42,937 bases of DNA from Cellulosimicrobium composti (lineage in GTDB: Bacteria; Actinomycetota; Actinomycetes; Actinomycetales; Cellulomonadaceae), in assembly GCF_009711085.1 (NCBI RefSeq), contig NZ_WMKA01000031.1, positions 2,655 through 45,591 of the forward strand, in the 5' to 3' direction. Below, piece by piece: positions 31,026-37,886 of this stretch (its first letter is position 1; every line of letters starts with the position of its first letter). The notes under the pieces were generated by a model. It made no database searches. It saw nothing but the letters and a program-made list of their open reading frames with translations, and was not told the DNA's origin. The position numbers were made by a program, and so were the translations under genes.

Positions 31026-32126
31026 CTGGCGCGCGGTCGGCGGCCCCGGCGGCGCGGGGCGCGTGCGCGGGCGCAGCCGGACGTCGGGGAGCGCGGGCGC
31101 CGGGAGGGGACCGCCGTCGTACCCGACGACCTCGCCGAAGCGGCCGTCCCGCGCGCCCTCCGCATAGCGCGTCCCGCCGTGGTTCGGCCCTCCGCCGCCG
31201 GTCGTCACGAGCTGCGCCTGCCAGTCCTCGCGGGCGCGCGCGACGTCGTCGTGCGACCGCCCGACGAAGTTCCACCACATGACGATGTCCTCGCCGAACG
31301 GCTCGCCGCCCACGAGCACGGCGCGCGCGGGCTCGTTCGCACCCGCCTCGACCGTGAGGGTCGCGCGACCGGGGGCGACGTACCCGAGCGACGACGCCGG
31401 GACCGGCGCGCCCTCCAGCCGCACGGCGCCGTCGTCGACGAGCAGGCCGTGCTCGAACGCCGGGTCCACGTCGAGCACCACGCGCGCGCCCGGCTCGAGG
31501 TCCACCTGCGCGCCGACGAGCGGGGTGTATGTGGTGGCGGGCGACCGCAGCACCGTCCCGGCGACGCGCAGGCCGCCGACGAAGACCTGGACGCGCGCGC
31601 CGCCCGCGGTCGCGACGGGCAGGTCCGCGTGGTGCTCGAACGCGGGCGGGTCGTCGAGCCGGTCCCCGGGCAGCGCGACCCAGAGCTGGACCCCGTGCAG
31701 CACGGGCGGCCGGACGCCGCGCGGCGACTCCTCCGAGTGCGAGATGCCGCGGCCCGCGGTCATGAGGTTGAGCTCGCCGGGGCGGACCGTCCGGAGCGAG
31801 CCGACCGCGTCCCGGTGCAGGATCTCCCCCGCAAAGAGCCACGTGACCGTCTGGAGGCCGGTGTGCGGGTGCGGGGGCACCTGCATGCCGTCGGTGCCGT
31901 CCCCGATCTCCGGCAGCGGGTCCGGGCCGTAGTGGTCGAGGAAGCACCACGCGCCGACGAGCGAGCGCGCGCGCTGCGGGATCGTGCGCCGCACGCGCAT
32001 CGCGCGCGTGCCGCCGAGCGGGACGTCCCGGTGCTCGAGGATCTCGACCACCCCGGCCGCGCCGCCCTGCGGGTTCGCCCCGGCGGAGCACACGCGCTCC
32101 TCGGGACGGGTCTCGAGGTTGCTCAT
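31023..32126 (-). CDS. Pirin family protein
   Basis: This 367-residue bicupin belongs to the pirin family, members of which act as quercetin dioxygenases or redox-responsive cofactors. The metal-binding N-terminal cupin contains PPHPHTGLQTVTWLFAGE, with the later ligand in GISHSEES. The C-terminal cupin is recognisable by VLVGGEPFGEDIVMWWNFVG, a pirin hallmark. The C-terminal ~50 residues are Pro/Arg-rich. ATG 32126 follows TACGCT at 6 nt. Cellular role unknown. Confidence 0.93.
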   Translation of the reverse strand: MSNLETRPEERVCSAGANPQGGAAGVVEILEHRDVPLGGTRAMRVRRTIPQRARSLVGAWCFLDHYGPDPLPEIGDGTDGMQVPPHPHTGLQTVTWLFAGEILHRDAVGSLRTVRPGELNLMTAGRGISHSEESPRGVRPPVLHGVQLWVALPGDRLDDPPAFEHHADLPVATAGGARVQVFVGGLRVAGTVLRSPATTYTPLVGAQVDLEPGARVVLDVDPAFEHGLLVDDGAVRLEGAPVPASSLGYVAPGRATLTVEAGANEPARAVLVGGEPFGEDIVMWWNFVGRSHDDVARAREDWQAQLVTTGGGGPNHGGTRYAEGARDGRFGEVVGYDGGPLPAPALPDVRLRPRTRPAPPGPPTARQ

Positions 32127-32132
32127 GCGTCG

Positions 32133-32138
32133 AGCGTA
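32133..32138 (-). promoter_or_regulatory. -10 hexamer TACGCT of leaderless promoter
   Basis: TACGCT on the minus strand lies 6 nt before ATG 32126 of the pirin gene. Confidence 0.5.
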
Positions 32139-32211
32139 GGCGCTGCCGGTTCGCGCGGGGAGGTCTCGCGCGCCACCCCGGCGCTCCCCCGGTCGGGCCC
32201 CGGCCCCGCGC

Positions 32212-32784
32212 TCAGCCTCGCGCGTACTCGGCGAGCACGACGCCGGACTCGAATGGCGTGACCGCCACGGGACGCAGCGCCGCCGGACGGTACGGCCGGT
32301 CGCCGAACAGCCGGACGCCGTCGCCGAACAGCACGGGGTTGATCTTGAGCACGAGGCGGTCGATCTCGTCGGCGAGCACGGCGGCGAGCGCGCCCCCGCC
32401 GCAGAGCCAGATGCCGGCGCCGTCCTCGGCCTTGAGCTCGCGGACGACCTCGACCGGGTCCCGGTCGGTCAGCTCGACGCCCGCGGCGCCGTCGGGCGCC
32501 TCGTGCTCGCGCGAGAACACGATCTGGCGCAGGTGCCGGTAGGGGTCCGGCTGGGCCGGGAGCCCGACGGCGTAGGTGTTCCACCCCATGAGGACGGTGT
32601 CGAACGGGCCGCCGTCCACGGCGAGCCCCGCGGCGGCCGCGAGGTCCGTGGGGGCGGTCCCGCGGTACTTCTCCCAGATCCCCGCCATGTGGTCGCCCTC
32701 GAAGAGGAACGCGTCGAACTCGCCCGACGGGCCGGCGATGAAGCCGTCCGCGCTCACGGCGACGTAGTAGGTCAGGTCTCGCAT
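32212..32784 (-). CDS. Dihydrofolate reductase-family protein (RibD C-terminal-like)
   Basis: This 190-residue NADPH-dependent reductase belongs to the DHFR/RibD_C superfamily. Visible blocks are YYVAVSADGFIAGPSGEFDA at the N-terminus, FDTVLMGWNTYAVG, a GIWLCGGGALAAVLADEIDR segment with the cofactor Gly-rich loop and a C-terminal LFGDRPY. Single-domain relatives are often called deaminase-reductases, without proven substrate. ATG 32784 has a perfect AGGAGG ribosome site 6 nt upstream, so it is leadered. It is divergent from a TetR gene with a 74-bp gap and is probably that regulator's target. Confidence 0.9.
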   Translation of the reverse strand: MRDLTYYVAVSADGFIAGPSGEFDAFLFEGDHMAGIWEKYRGTAPTDLAAAAGLAVDGGPFDTVLMGWNTYAVGLPAQPDPYRHLRQIVFSREHEAPDGAAGVELTDRDPVEVVRELKAEDGAGIWLCGGGALAAVLADEIDRLVLKINPVLFGDGVRLFGDRPYRPAALRPVAVTPFESGVVLAEYARG

Positions 32785-32810
32785 GCTGCCTCCTGGCACA
32801 ACGGGTGTAG

Positions 32811-32822
32811 TGGTTGGAACCA
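32811..32822. promoter_or_regulatory. Candidate TetR operator between DHFR-like and TetR genes
   Basis: TGGTTGGAACCA is palindromic except at its two central bases. It sits between GGTGTAGTGG and GGTGTCGTGG, which are themselves near-direct repeats, in the AT-richest part of the divergent gap. Confidence 0.4.
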
Positions 32823-32846
32823 TAACAGGTGTCGTGGTCGGGCGGG

Positions 32847-32852
32847 TACCCT
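32847..32852 (+). promoter_or_regulatory. -10 hexamer TACCCT of leaderless promoter
   Basis: TACCCT lies 6 nt before ATG 32859 of the TetR gene, choosing that ATG over an in-frame GTG 30 nt upstream. Confidence 0.5.
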
Positions 32853-32858
32853 GAGGCC

Positions 32859-33425
32859 ATGGCGAAGAACGACGCACGCCGCCAGGCCCTCGCGGACGCG
32901 GGGATCGCGGTGCTCGCGCGCGAGGGCTCCCGCGGCCTCACGCACCGGGCGGTCGACGCGGAGGCGGGCGTCCCCGTGGGCACGACGTCCAACTACTTCC
33001 GCAGCCGGGAGGCGCTCGTCACCGGCCTCTTCGACCGCATCGGCGCGCGGCTGGCGCCCACCCCGGAGGACCTCGCCGCGCGGGCCGACGAGCCGCCGAG
33101 CCGCGCGCTCTTCGCCGCGTACGTGCGCGACATCGTGCGCCGCCTCACCACCCACCGCGAGGTGACCCTCGCGCTCTACGAGCTCCGCCTCGAGGCCGCC
33201 CGACGGCCCGACCTCGCGCGCTCGCTCGGGGAGTGGCAGCGCGCCGGGCTCGACGCCGACGTCGCGTTCCACGAGGCCGCCGGGCTCCCCGGCGGGCGGC
33301 GGGAGGTCGCGCTGTTCCACTACGCGATCGAGGGGCTCGTCCTCGACCGCCTCGTCGCGCCCGTCGACCCGGAGACGTCCACCGACGAGATCGTCGACGC
33401 GCTCGTGGCCGGCCTGCTCCCGTAG
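32859..33425 (+). CDS. TetR-family transcriptional regulator
   Basis: This 188-residue regulator begins MAKNDARRQALADAGIAVLA. The HTH is LTHRAVDAEAGVPVGTTSNYF, shortened here at ~30-50, where TTSNYF is the usual TetR recognition-helix end. The C-terminal domain contains LALYELRLEAARRPDLA, seen in many actinobacterial TetR proteins. It faces away from the DHFR-like reductase, which it probably represses. A strong hairpin lies about 80 nt downstream. Confidence 0.92.
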   Translation: MAKNDARRQALADAGIAVLAREGSRGLTHRAVDAEAGVPVGTTSNYFRSREALVTGLFDRIGARLAPTPEDLAARADEPPSRALFAAYVRDIVRRLTTHREVTLALYELRLEAARRPDLARSLGEWQRAGLDADVAFHEAAGLPGGRREVALFHYAIEGLVLDRLVAPVDPETSTDEIVDALVAGLLP

Positions 33426-33502
33426 CCGTCGCCCGGGGCGGCGCGCACCGCACGTCGCGGTGGACGGCCTTCGCACGGCGCGGATCCCGCGGGAAGATGG
33501 CA

Positions 33503-33539
33503 GCGAGGCCCCTCGGAGCAGGATTCCGAGGGGCCTCGC
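33503..33539. terminator. Perfect 15-bp hairpin downstream of the TetR gene
   Basis: GCGAGGCCCCTCGGA (33503-33517) and its exact complement (33525-33539) enclose a 7-nt loop. The stem is long and perfect and can terminate transcription from either side. Confidence 0.75.
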
Positions 33540-33859
33540 CGTTCCGCGCGACCCCGGGGCGGTCGGGCCGAGGCCCGTCGGGGCGCCGCTCGCGACGAGG
33601 CGGCCCGGCGCCGTCGTCGTGGCCCGGGGTGCCCGGGCGGGCGGTGGCGCCGATCGCGGTCGGCCTTCCGGGTCCGTCGGAACCTGCGTCGTCGCACGCA
33701 GCCCGCAGCAGGGGGCGCGGGTCGTCCACCGTTCTCCGGTCGGCCGTGCCCTCGCGTTCGCCCGAGGACGTCGTGCGCTCCTGGCGGGGCCCTGGGGCCC
33801 CTGGGTGTGCGTGCCGGAACGTCGTCGTCCGCGTGCGGCCGTCCGGGCCGTTAGGCACG

Positions 33860-33888
33860 TTTGTAGTCCTCGCCCCGGGGGTCTGCAA
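33860..33888 (-). promoter_or_regulatory. Near-consensus sigma-70 promoter with no recognised gene downstream
   Basis: On the minus strand TTGCAG (33888-33883) and TACAAA (33865-33860) have a 17-bp spacer, better than most promoters in the window. It points into the gap, away from the neighbouring gene at 34065. Confidence 0.5.
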
Positions 33889-33920
33889 GGGTTCCGACCG
33901 ATGTCATTCGGGCGCCCCCG

Positions 33921-33999
33921 AAGGCCACAGGTTCGTCCACAGGCCGCCCCGCGCCGTTCCCACGCGACCCACAGCCCTGTGGACGAATTCTGTGGACGA
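33921..33999. repeat. Cluster of DnaA-box-like TCGTCCACA repeats
   Basis: TCGTCCACA occurs at 33933-33941 (+), 33978-33986 (-) and 33991-33999 (-), with related GGCCACAG and ACCCACAG at 33923-33930 and 33967-33974. The actinobacterial DnaA box is TTGTCCACA, so these differ at the second base. They lie just upstream of the minus-strand promoter. Confidence 0.5.
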
Positions 34000-34029
34000 C
34001 CGCGCGGCTCGCCGCGCCCCGCGACGCGC

Positions 34030-34052
34030 CCGTGCGCACGTCGTGCGCACGG
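34030..34052 (-). terminator. Hairpin after the 34065-35069 gene
   Basis: CCGTGCGCAC, loop GTC, GTGCGCACGG is a perfect 10-bp stem 13 nt past the stop codon. Confidence 0.65.
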
Positions 34053-34064
34053 CCTTCGGACGCG

Positions 34065-35069
34065 TCAGACCCAGAACTGCGTCGTCGGGGTGGCGGCCGG
34101 CGTGAGCCGCTCCTCGAGGTCGAGGTCGCGCACGACGAACCCGCCGTCGTCCACGAGGGCCCCCGCGAGCCGGCCCTGGAGCATCGCCGCGAGCCGTGCG
34201 ACGAGCACCCGGGCGCGCGAGCGCGCGATGACGTGCAGCCCCGACGGGCGCTCGACCTCGAGCTCGAACGGGTCCGGGGGCACCCACGTCACGCCGTAGG
34301 CGTGCGGGCCGTGCTCGCGCCAGTCGAGCGCCCCGAGCGCGAGCGGCACCTGCGGCACGCGCCGCGCCCAGAGGCGGACCGCGCCGTCGTACGGGGTCTC
34401 GCCGGACAGGACGTACTCCGCGAGGCCGTCGGGGCGCGGGTGGACCGCGACGACGCGCGCGCTCGGCACGGTCGTGCGCAGCACGCCCAGCGCGTCGTCC
34501 GGCCCGAGCACCTGCGCGCTGTACAGCGTGAGGTCGACGCCGGACGCCGCGTCGGGCGTGAGGACCGTGCGGCCGTCGGCCACGACCGCTCCCCCGACGC
34601 GGCGCGCCGCGGCGACGGCCCAGCCGAGCACCTGGAGCTCCAGCCCCTGCGGCAGCCCCGCGGCGAAGGCGCGCGCGAGGCCGTCGCGGTCGTCGGCCAC
34701 GGCCGGCACCTGGCGCGGCGCCGGGTCGTCGACGTGGAGCGCGAACGCCTCCGCGGCGCCCGCCGCGAGGTCGAGCGCCTGCGTCTGGGCGGGCGTGAGC
34801 GGGAACGGCCCGACGGCGCGCGCGCCGTCGGCGAGGCGCAGCTCCCCGGGCGCGACGACGCCGTCGGGCACGACACCGCGGAACCGTGCTCCGGCCATCG
34901 GGCGGGCCGCTCCCCCGCCGCCGGGCGGGGACGTCCAGGCGGCGTCGGCGAACCACGCGCGCGCGAGCGCGTCCACGGGCGTGCGCGCCGCGCCGCGCGA
35001 GCGGGGCAGCGCGAGGAGGTGGGCACCGGCGTGCGCGTCTGGCACGAGACCGGCGACGGTGGCGTCCAT
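34065..35069 (-). CDS. Unrecognised 334-residue protein
   Basis: The protein begins MDATVAGLVPDAHAGAHLLA and ends TQFWV. It is Ala/Arg-rich, with no signal peptide, membrane helix or catalytic motif that I recognise. Blocks such as VLRTTVPSARVVAVHPRPDG and WREHGPHAYGVTWVPPDPFE read as a genuine folded protein, and codon use matches neighbours. ATG 35069 has a TACGCT hexamer 6 nt upstream, and a hairpin follows its stop, so it looks like a complete monocistronic gene. Neighbours (TetR/DHFR and DinB) do not indicate a role. Confidence 0.75.
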   Translation of the reverse strand: MDATVAGLVPDAHAGAHLLALPRSRGAARTPVDALARAWFADAAWTSPPGGGGAARPMAGARFRGVVPDGVVAPGELRLADGARAVGPFPLTPAQTQALDLAAGAAEAFALHVDDPAPRQVPAVADDRDGLARAFAAGLPQGLELQVLGWAVAAARRVGGAVVADGRTVLTPDAASGVDLTLYSAQVLGPDDALGVLRTTVPSARVVAVHPRPDGLAEYVLSGETPYDGAVRLWARRVPQVPLALGALDWREHGPHAYGVTWVPPDPFELEVERPSGLHVIARSRARVLVARLAAMLQGRLAGALVDDGGFVVRDLDLEERLTPAATPTTQFWV

Positions 35070-35075
35070 GACCGG

Positions 35076-35081
35076 AGCGTA
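35076..35081 (-). promoter_or_regulatory. -10 hexamer TACGCT of leaderless promoter
   Basis: TACGCT on the minus strand lies 6 nt before ATG 35069. Confidence 0.5.
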
Positions 35082-35127
35082 GTTGGTCCGGAATGCCGGG
35101 ATGTTACGCGCGTGTCACGGGATCGGG

Positions 35128-35703
35128 TCAGGCGCGGACGTCGTGCAGGTGGTGGACGACGTCGTGGACGAAGTACTGCCCGAGCGTGCGGACGGTGAAC
35201 ACCGACCCGTTCGAGCGCCGCCCGGGGCGCTCCCACTGGTCGGGGACGAGCGCGTCGAACCGACCGGCGACCCGCTCGCCGGCGACCCGGAGCTCGCGCG
35301 CGACGGCGGCCGGGTCCTGGTGCGCGTAGTCCTCCTCGACCGCGGTCGCGTCCTGGTCCCAGTTCGCGAACTGCGGGTCGTCGCCCTCGACCATGGACTG
35401 CACGCGCACGTCGAAGACCGAGAACACGTCGCGCACGTGCGCGGCGTACTCGAGCACGGACCACGTCGTCGGGGCCGGACGGTCGCGCACGTCGTCGCGG
35501 CCGAGGGCGGCGACGTAGCGCGGGATCGCGTCGCGCACGGCCGCGCCGACCTGGTCGGGCGTCACCTCGGCGGCCACGAAGCCGCACTCGGGACAGGGGC
35601 GCTCCATGACCCACGTCCAGTCCTTGGTGTCCGCGGGGACGGGCGGGAACTGCGGGTCCGGCGCGGCGGCGGGCACGCCCTCGGGCGAGGCGGTCGGGTC
35701 CAT
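35128..35703 (-). CDS. DinB/YfiT-like metalloprotein family
   Basis: This 191-residue protein belongs to the DinB four-helix-bundle superfamily, members of which use three His to bind a metal and act as thiol-dependent transferases. Candidate ligands are the His in VLEYAAHVRDVFSVF and those in QYFVHDVVHHLHDV. TWSVLEYAAH is the usual DinB block. An N-terminal CPECGF (CXXC) segment may bind zinc or be redox-active. ATG 35703 has only a weak CACACT hexamer 6 nt upstream. It is divergent from a TetR gene with an inverted repeat in the gap. Substrate unknown. Confidence 0.88.
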   Translation of the reverse strand: MDPTASPEGVPAAAPDPQFPPVPADTKDWTWVMERPCPECGFVAAEVTPDQVGAAVRDAIPRYVAALGRDDVRDRPAPTTWSVLEYAAHVRDVFSVFDVRVQSMVEGDDPQFANWDQDATAVEEDYAHQDPAAVARELRVAGERVAGRFDALVPDQWERPGRRSNGSVFTVRTLGQYFVHDVVHHLHDVRA

Positions 35704-35709
35704 GGCGGC

Positions 35710-35715
35710 AGTGTG
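35710..35715 (-). promoter_or_regulatory. Weak -10-like hexamer CACACT
   Basis: CACACT on the minus strand lies 6 nt before ATG 35703 of the DinB gene. Position fits the leaderless pattern; the sequence is a poor match. Confidence 0.3.
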
Positions 35716-35745
35716 CCAGACGGCGCCGACCAGGCGATTAGCGTT

Positions 35746-35771
35746 CTGACACGACCTCCCTATGATGTCAG
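35746..35771. promoter_or_regulatory. Candidate TetR operator CTGACA-N14-TGTCAG
   Basis: CTGACA (35746-35751) and TGTCAG (35766-35771) form a 6-bp inverted repeat that encloses the TATGAT -10 of the TetR gene. Binding would shut off this promoter. Confidence 0.5.
35761..35766 (+). promoter_or_regulatory. -10 hexamer TATGAT of leaderless promoter
   Basis: TATGAT, close to the TATAAT consensus, lies 6 nt before ATG 35773. Confidence 0.65.
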
Positions 35772-35772
35772 C

Positions 35773-36387
35773 ATGCCCAAGATCATCGGAGGGTCCCTCC
35801 ACGAGCACCGCGCCCAGACCCGGCAGAAGCTCTTCGCGGCGCTCTCGACCCTCATGACGGACCGGGGCTTCGACGCGATCTCGCTCGCCGACATCGCGGC
35901 GGCCGCCGGCGTGGGCCGCACGGCGGTGTACAACCACTTCCCCGACAAGGAGGCGCTCCTGCTCGGGTTCATCACCCACGAGACGGAGCAGTACGTGGGC
36001 ACGCTCGAGCGCGCGCTCGAGGACGTGGACGACCCCGTGGAGCAGCTGCGCACGTACATCCGCCAGCAGGCGCAGCTCAAGCGCGTCTTCCACCTCGCCC
36101 CGGGGCCGGACCTGCGGACGGTGCTCTCTCGGTCCACGCGGCAGCGGCTGCGCGAGCACGCCGAGCTCGTCGAGGCGATCCTGCGCCGCATCGTCGGCTC
36201 GGGGATCGAGGCGGGGGAGTTCCCGGCGCAGGACATCGACACGACGGTCCAGCTCGTCAACGCGTGCCTCTCGGGCCGGCTCGTCCCCGACGACCCGGCC
36301 GCGCGCGAGCAGGCGATCGAGGCGACCGAGGCGTTCGTGCTGCGCGCCGTCGGCGCCGACGTCCCGTCGCCCGCGCTCTCGCGCTGA
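35773..36387 (+). CDS. TetR-family transcriptional regulator
   Basis: This 204-residue regulator begins MPKIIGGSLHEHRAQTRQKL. The HTH region includes SLADIAAAAGVGRTAVYNHF followed by PDKEALLLGF, a textbook TetR N-terminal domain. The C-terminal domain holds LRTYIRQQAQLKRVFHLAPG and is all-helical. It is divergent from the DinB gene and 98 bp upstream of the MFS exporter on the same strand; either may be its target. The palindrome over its own promoter suggests autoregulation. Confidence 0.92.
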   Translation: MPKIIGGSLHEHRAQTRQKLFAALSTLMTDRGFDAISLADIAAAAGVGRTAVYNHFPDKEALLLGFITHETEQYVGTLERALEDVDDPVEQLRTYIRQQAQLKRVFHLAPGPDLRTVLSRSTRQRLREHAELVEAILRRIVGSGIEAGEFPAQDIDTTVQLVNACLSGRLVPDDPAAREQAIEATEAFVLRAVGADVPSPALSR

Positions 36388-36473
36388 CACCCGCCCGGCC
36401 GGGCGCCCTTCTCGGCCTTCTGCTGCGTGCGGAAGAGCCGGGAATCACGGTGCTGCCCGCGGCAACCGTCACC

Positions 36474-36479
36474 TAGCCT
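36474..36479 (+). promoter_or_regulatory. -10 hexamer TAGCCT of leaderless promoter
   Basis: TAGCCT lies 6 nt before ATG 36486 of the MFS exporter. Confidence 0.55.
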
Positions 36480-36485
36480 CGGGGG

Positions 36486-37790
36486 ATGCCGACCGTCCGC
36501 CGCCGCACGCGCCCCCGCACGACCGCGCGGACGCGTGCCGGGCTCGGGGTCCCGTTCCGCAACGTCTTCACGGCGAACCTCAGCTCCAGCCTCGGCGACG
36601 GCGTCGCCCGGGTCGCGGCACCGCTGCTCGCGGCCCGGCTCACCGACGACCCCCTCCTCGTCGGCGGCGTCGCCGCTGCCTCACTCCTCCCGTGGCTCTT
36701 CCTCGCGATCCCGGCCGGGGTGCTCCTCGACCGCGTGGACCGCCGCCACGCGCTCGCGCTCGCGAACGGCGCGCGCACGCTCCTCGCGCTCGGCCTCGTG
36801 GCGCTCGCCGCGACCGGCACGCTGACGATCTGGTGGCTGTTCGCCGTCGTGTTCCTCTACGGCGCGCTCGAGACCGTGTACGACGGCGCGATCCGGGCGG
36901 TGCTCCCCTCGATCGTCGCGCCCGCCGACCTCCCGCGCGCCAACTCCCGCATCGAGGCGGGCGAGATCACCGTCCAGAACTTCCTCGCGCAGCCCCTCAC
37001 GTCGGCGCTCTTCGCCGTCGCCGTCGTCGTGCCGCTGGGCACGGGCGCGGCCGCGTACGCGGTCGCCGGGGCGCTCGCGCTCTTCCTCCCCGCCGTCGCC
37101 GCGGGCGAGCACCGCACGCCCGGTCCCGACGGCGCCGAGGCAGCCCCCGCGTGGTTCCGCCAGCTCGGCGACGGCTTCCGCTACCTGTGGGCCCACCCCA
37201 CGCTGCGCCCGCTGTGGATCCTGTCGACCGTCGTCGCGCTGTGCTTCTCGGCAGCGACCGCGACGACCGTGCTGTACGTGCTCGACGTGCTGGGCGTGCC
37301 CGAGGCCTGGTACGGCACGTTCCTGCTCGTCGGCGCGGTGGGCTCTCTCGTCGCGGCGGCCGTCGTGAACCGGGCGAAGGAGCGGTTCGGGACGGGCCGC
37401 TCCATGGCGGCGGCCAACCTGCTGTCGCCCCTGACCGTCGCGCTCCTCGGCCTCGTGCCGCTCCTGCCGTCGGGCGGCGTCGCCGTCGCGGCCGCGCTGC
37501 TCGCCGTGGGGTTCGGCGCGGTGACGCTGTGGAACGTGCTCGTCATGTCGCTGCGCCAGGCGATGATCCCGGGTCGGCTGCTCGGGCGCGTGCACGGGAC
37601 GTGGCGCACGCTGCTGTGGGGCGTCATGCCGCTCGGGTCGTTCCTCGGGGGCCTGCTCGCGCGGGTCGACCTCACGACCCCGCTCCTCGTCGGCGGCGGG
37701 CTCGGCACGCTGGCCGCGCTCGTCGGGTACCGGTTCGTCGCCGGGCTCCCCGACCCGGAGGACGTCGACCAGATCCCGGAACGAGGATAG
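36486..37790 (+). CDS. MFS transporter, MFS_3/EntS-like exporter
   Basis: This 434-residue protein has a basic N-terminal tail and about twelve helices. The blocks PFRNVFTANLSSSLGDGVAR and PAGVLLDRVDRRHALALANG match the MFS_3 family, which includes the enterobactin exporter EntS and macrolide exporters. NVLVMSLRQAMIPGRLLGRV is another family block. It probably exports a drug or a siderophore-like compound; a siderophore role is suggested only by the heme-iron genes downstream. An iron box begins right at its stop codon but serves the next gene. ATG 36486 follows a leaderless -10. Confidence 0.9.
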   Translation: MPTVRRRTRPRTTARTRAGLGVPFRNVFTANLSSSLGDGVARVAAPLLAARLTDDPLLVGGVAAASLLPWLFLAIPAGVLLDRVDRRHALALANGARTLLALGLVALAATGTLTIWWLFAVVFLYGALETVYDGAIRAVLPSIVAPADLPRANSRIEAGEITVQNFLAQPLTSALFAVAVVVPLGTGAAAYAVAGALALFLPAVAAGEHRTPGPDGAEAAPAWFRQLGDGFRYLWAHPTLRPLWILSTVVALCFSAATATTVLYVLDVLGVPEAWYGTFLLVGAVGSLVAAAVVNRAKERFGTGRSMAAANLLSPLTVALLGLVPLLPSGGVAVAAALLAVGFGAVTLWNVLVMSLRQAMIPGRLLGRVHGTWRTLLWGVMPLGSFLGGLLARVDLTTPLLVGGGLGTLAALVGYRFVAGLPDPEDVDQIPERG

Positions 37791-37805
37791 GCAAGCCTCA
37801 CCTGA
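37787..37805. promoter_or_regulatory. DtxR/IdeR-like iron box before heme oxygenase
   Basis: ATAGGCAAGCCTCACCTGA matches the TTAGGTTAGCCTAACCTAA consensus well in the AGG-N-AGCCT-N-ACCT core. It overlaps the MFS stop codon and lies about 80 bp before the heme oxygenase start, implying repression when iron is plentiful. Confidence 0.7.
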
Positions 37806-37886
37806 GTGGGCTACAGTTCGTGACGCATCGTCATGACAGGACGTCACGACGTGCGAGTCCCACCCCCCACGCACGCAGGAGCCACC

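Larger units (their letters stand above)
33426..34064. other. 639-bp gap without a confident gene; candidate structured RNA on the minus strand
   Basis: No convincing protein is seen on either strand. The gap holds a 15-bp perfect hairpin (33503-33539), a near-consensus minus-strand promoter (33860-33888), a DnaA-box-like cluster (33921-33999) and the terminator of the next gene (34030-34052). RNA from that promoter would start near 33853. Its 5' segment 33829-33844 pairs with 33462-33483 through GGACGGCC/GGCCGTCC plus GCAC/GTGC and GCGG/CCGC, closing a stem around ~390 nt. I do not find RNase P, tmRNA or SRP RNA signatures. A structured RNA is a hypothesis only. Confidence 0.3.

Noticed and set aside
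33426-33870. RNase P RNA, tmRNA or SRP RNA in the gene-free gap
   Set aside because: Conserved core sequences of these RNAs were looked for by eye on both strands and not found.
33145-33888. Minus-strand 247-codon frame through the gap and into the TetR gene
   Set aside because: Low-complexity Arg/Pro/Gly composition, antisense to a clear TetR gene, no ribosome site.
33921-33999. Replication origin at the TCCACA cluster
   Set aside because: No dnaA, dnaN or AT-rich unwinding element nearby; the boxes differ from the actinobacterial consensus.
33851-34039. Minus-strand 62-codon frame ending MTSVGTLADPRGEDYKRA
   Set aside because: It overlaps the DnaA-box-like cluster and the promoter elements, has no ribosome site or homology, and is more likely chance.
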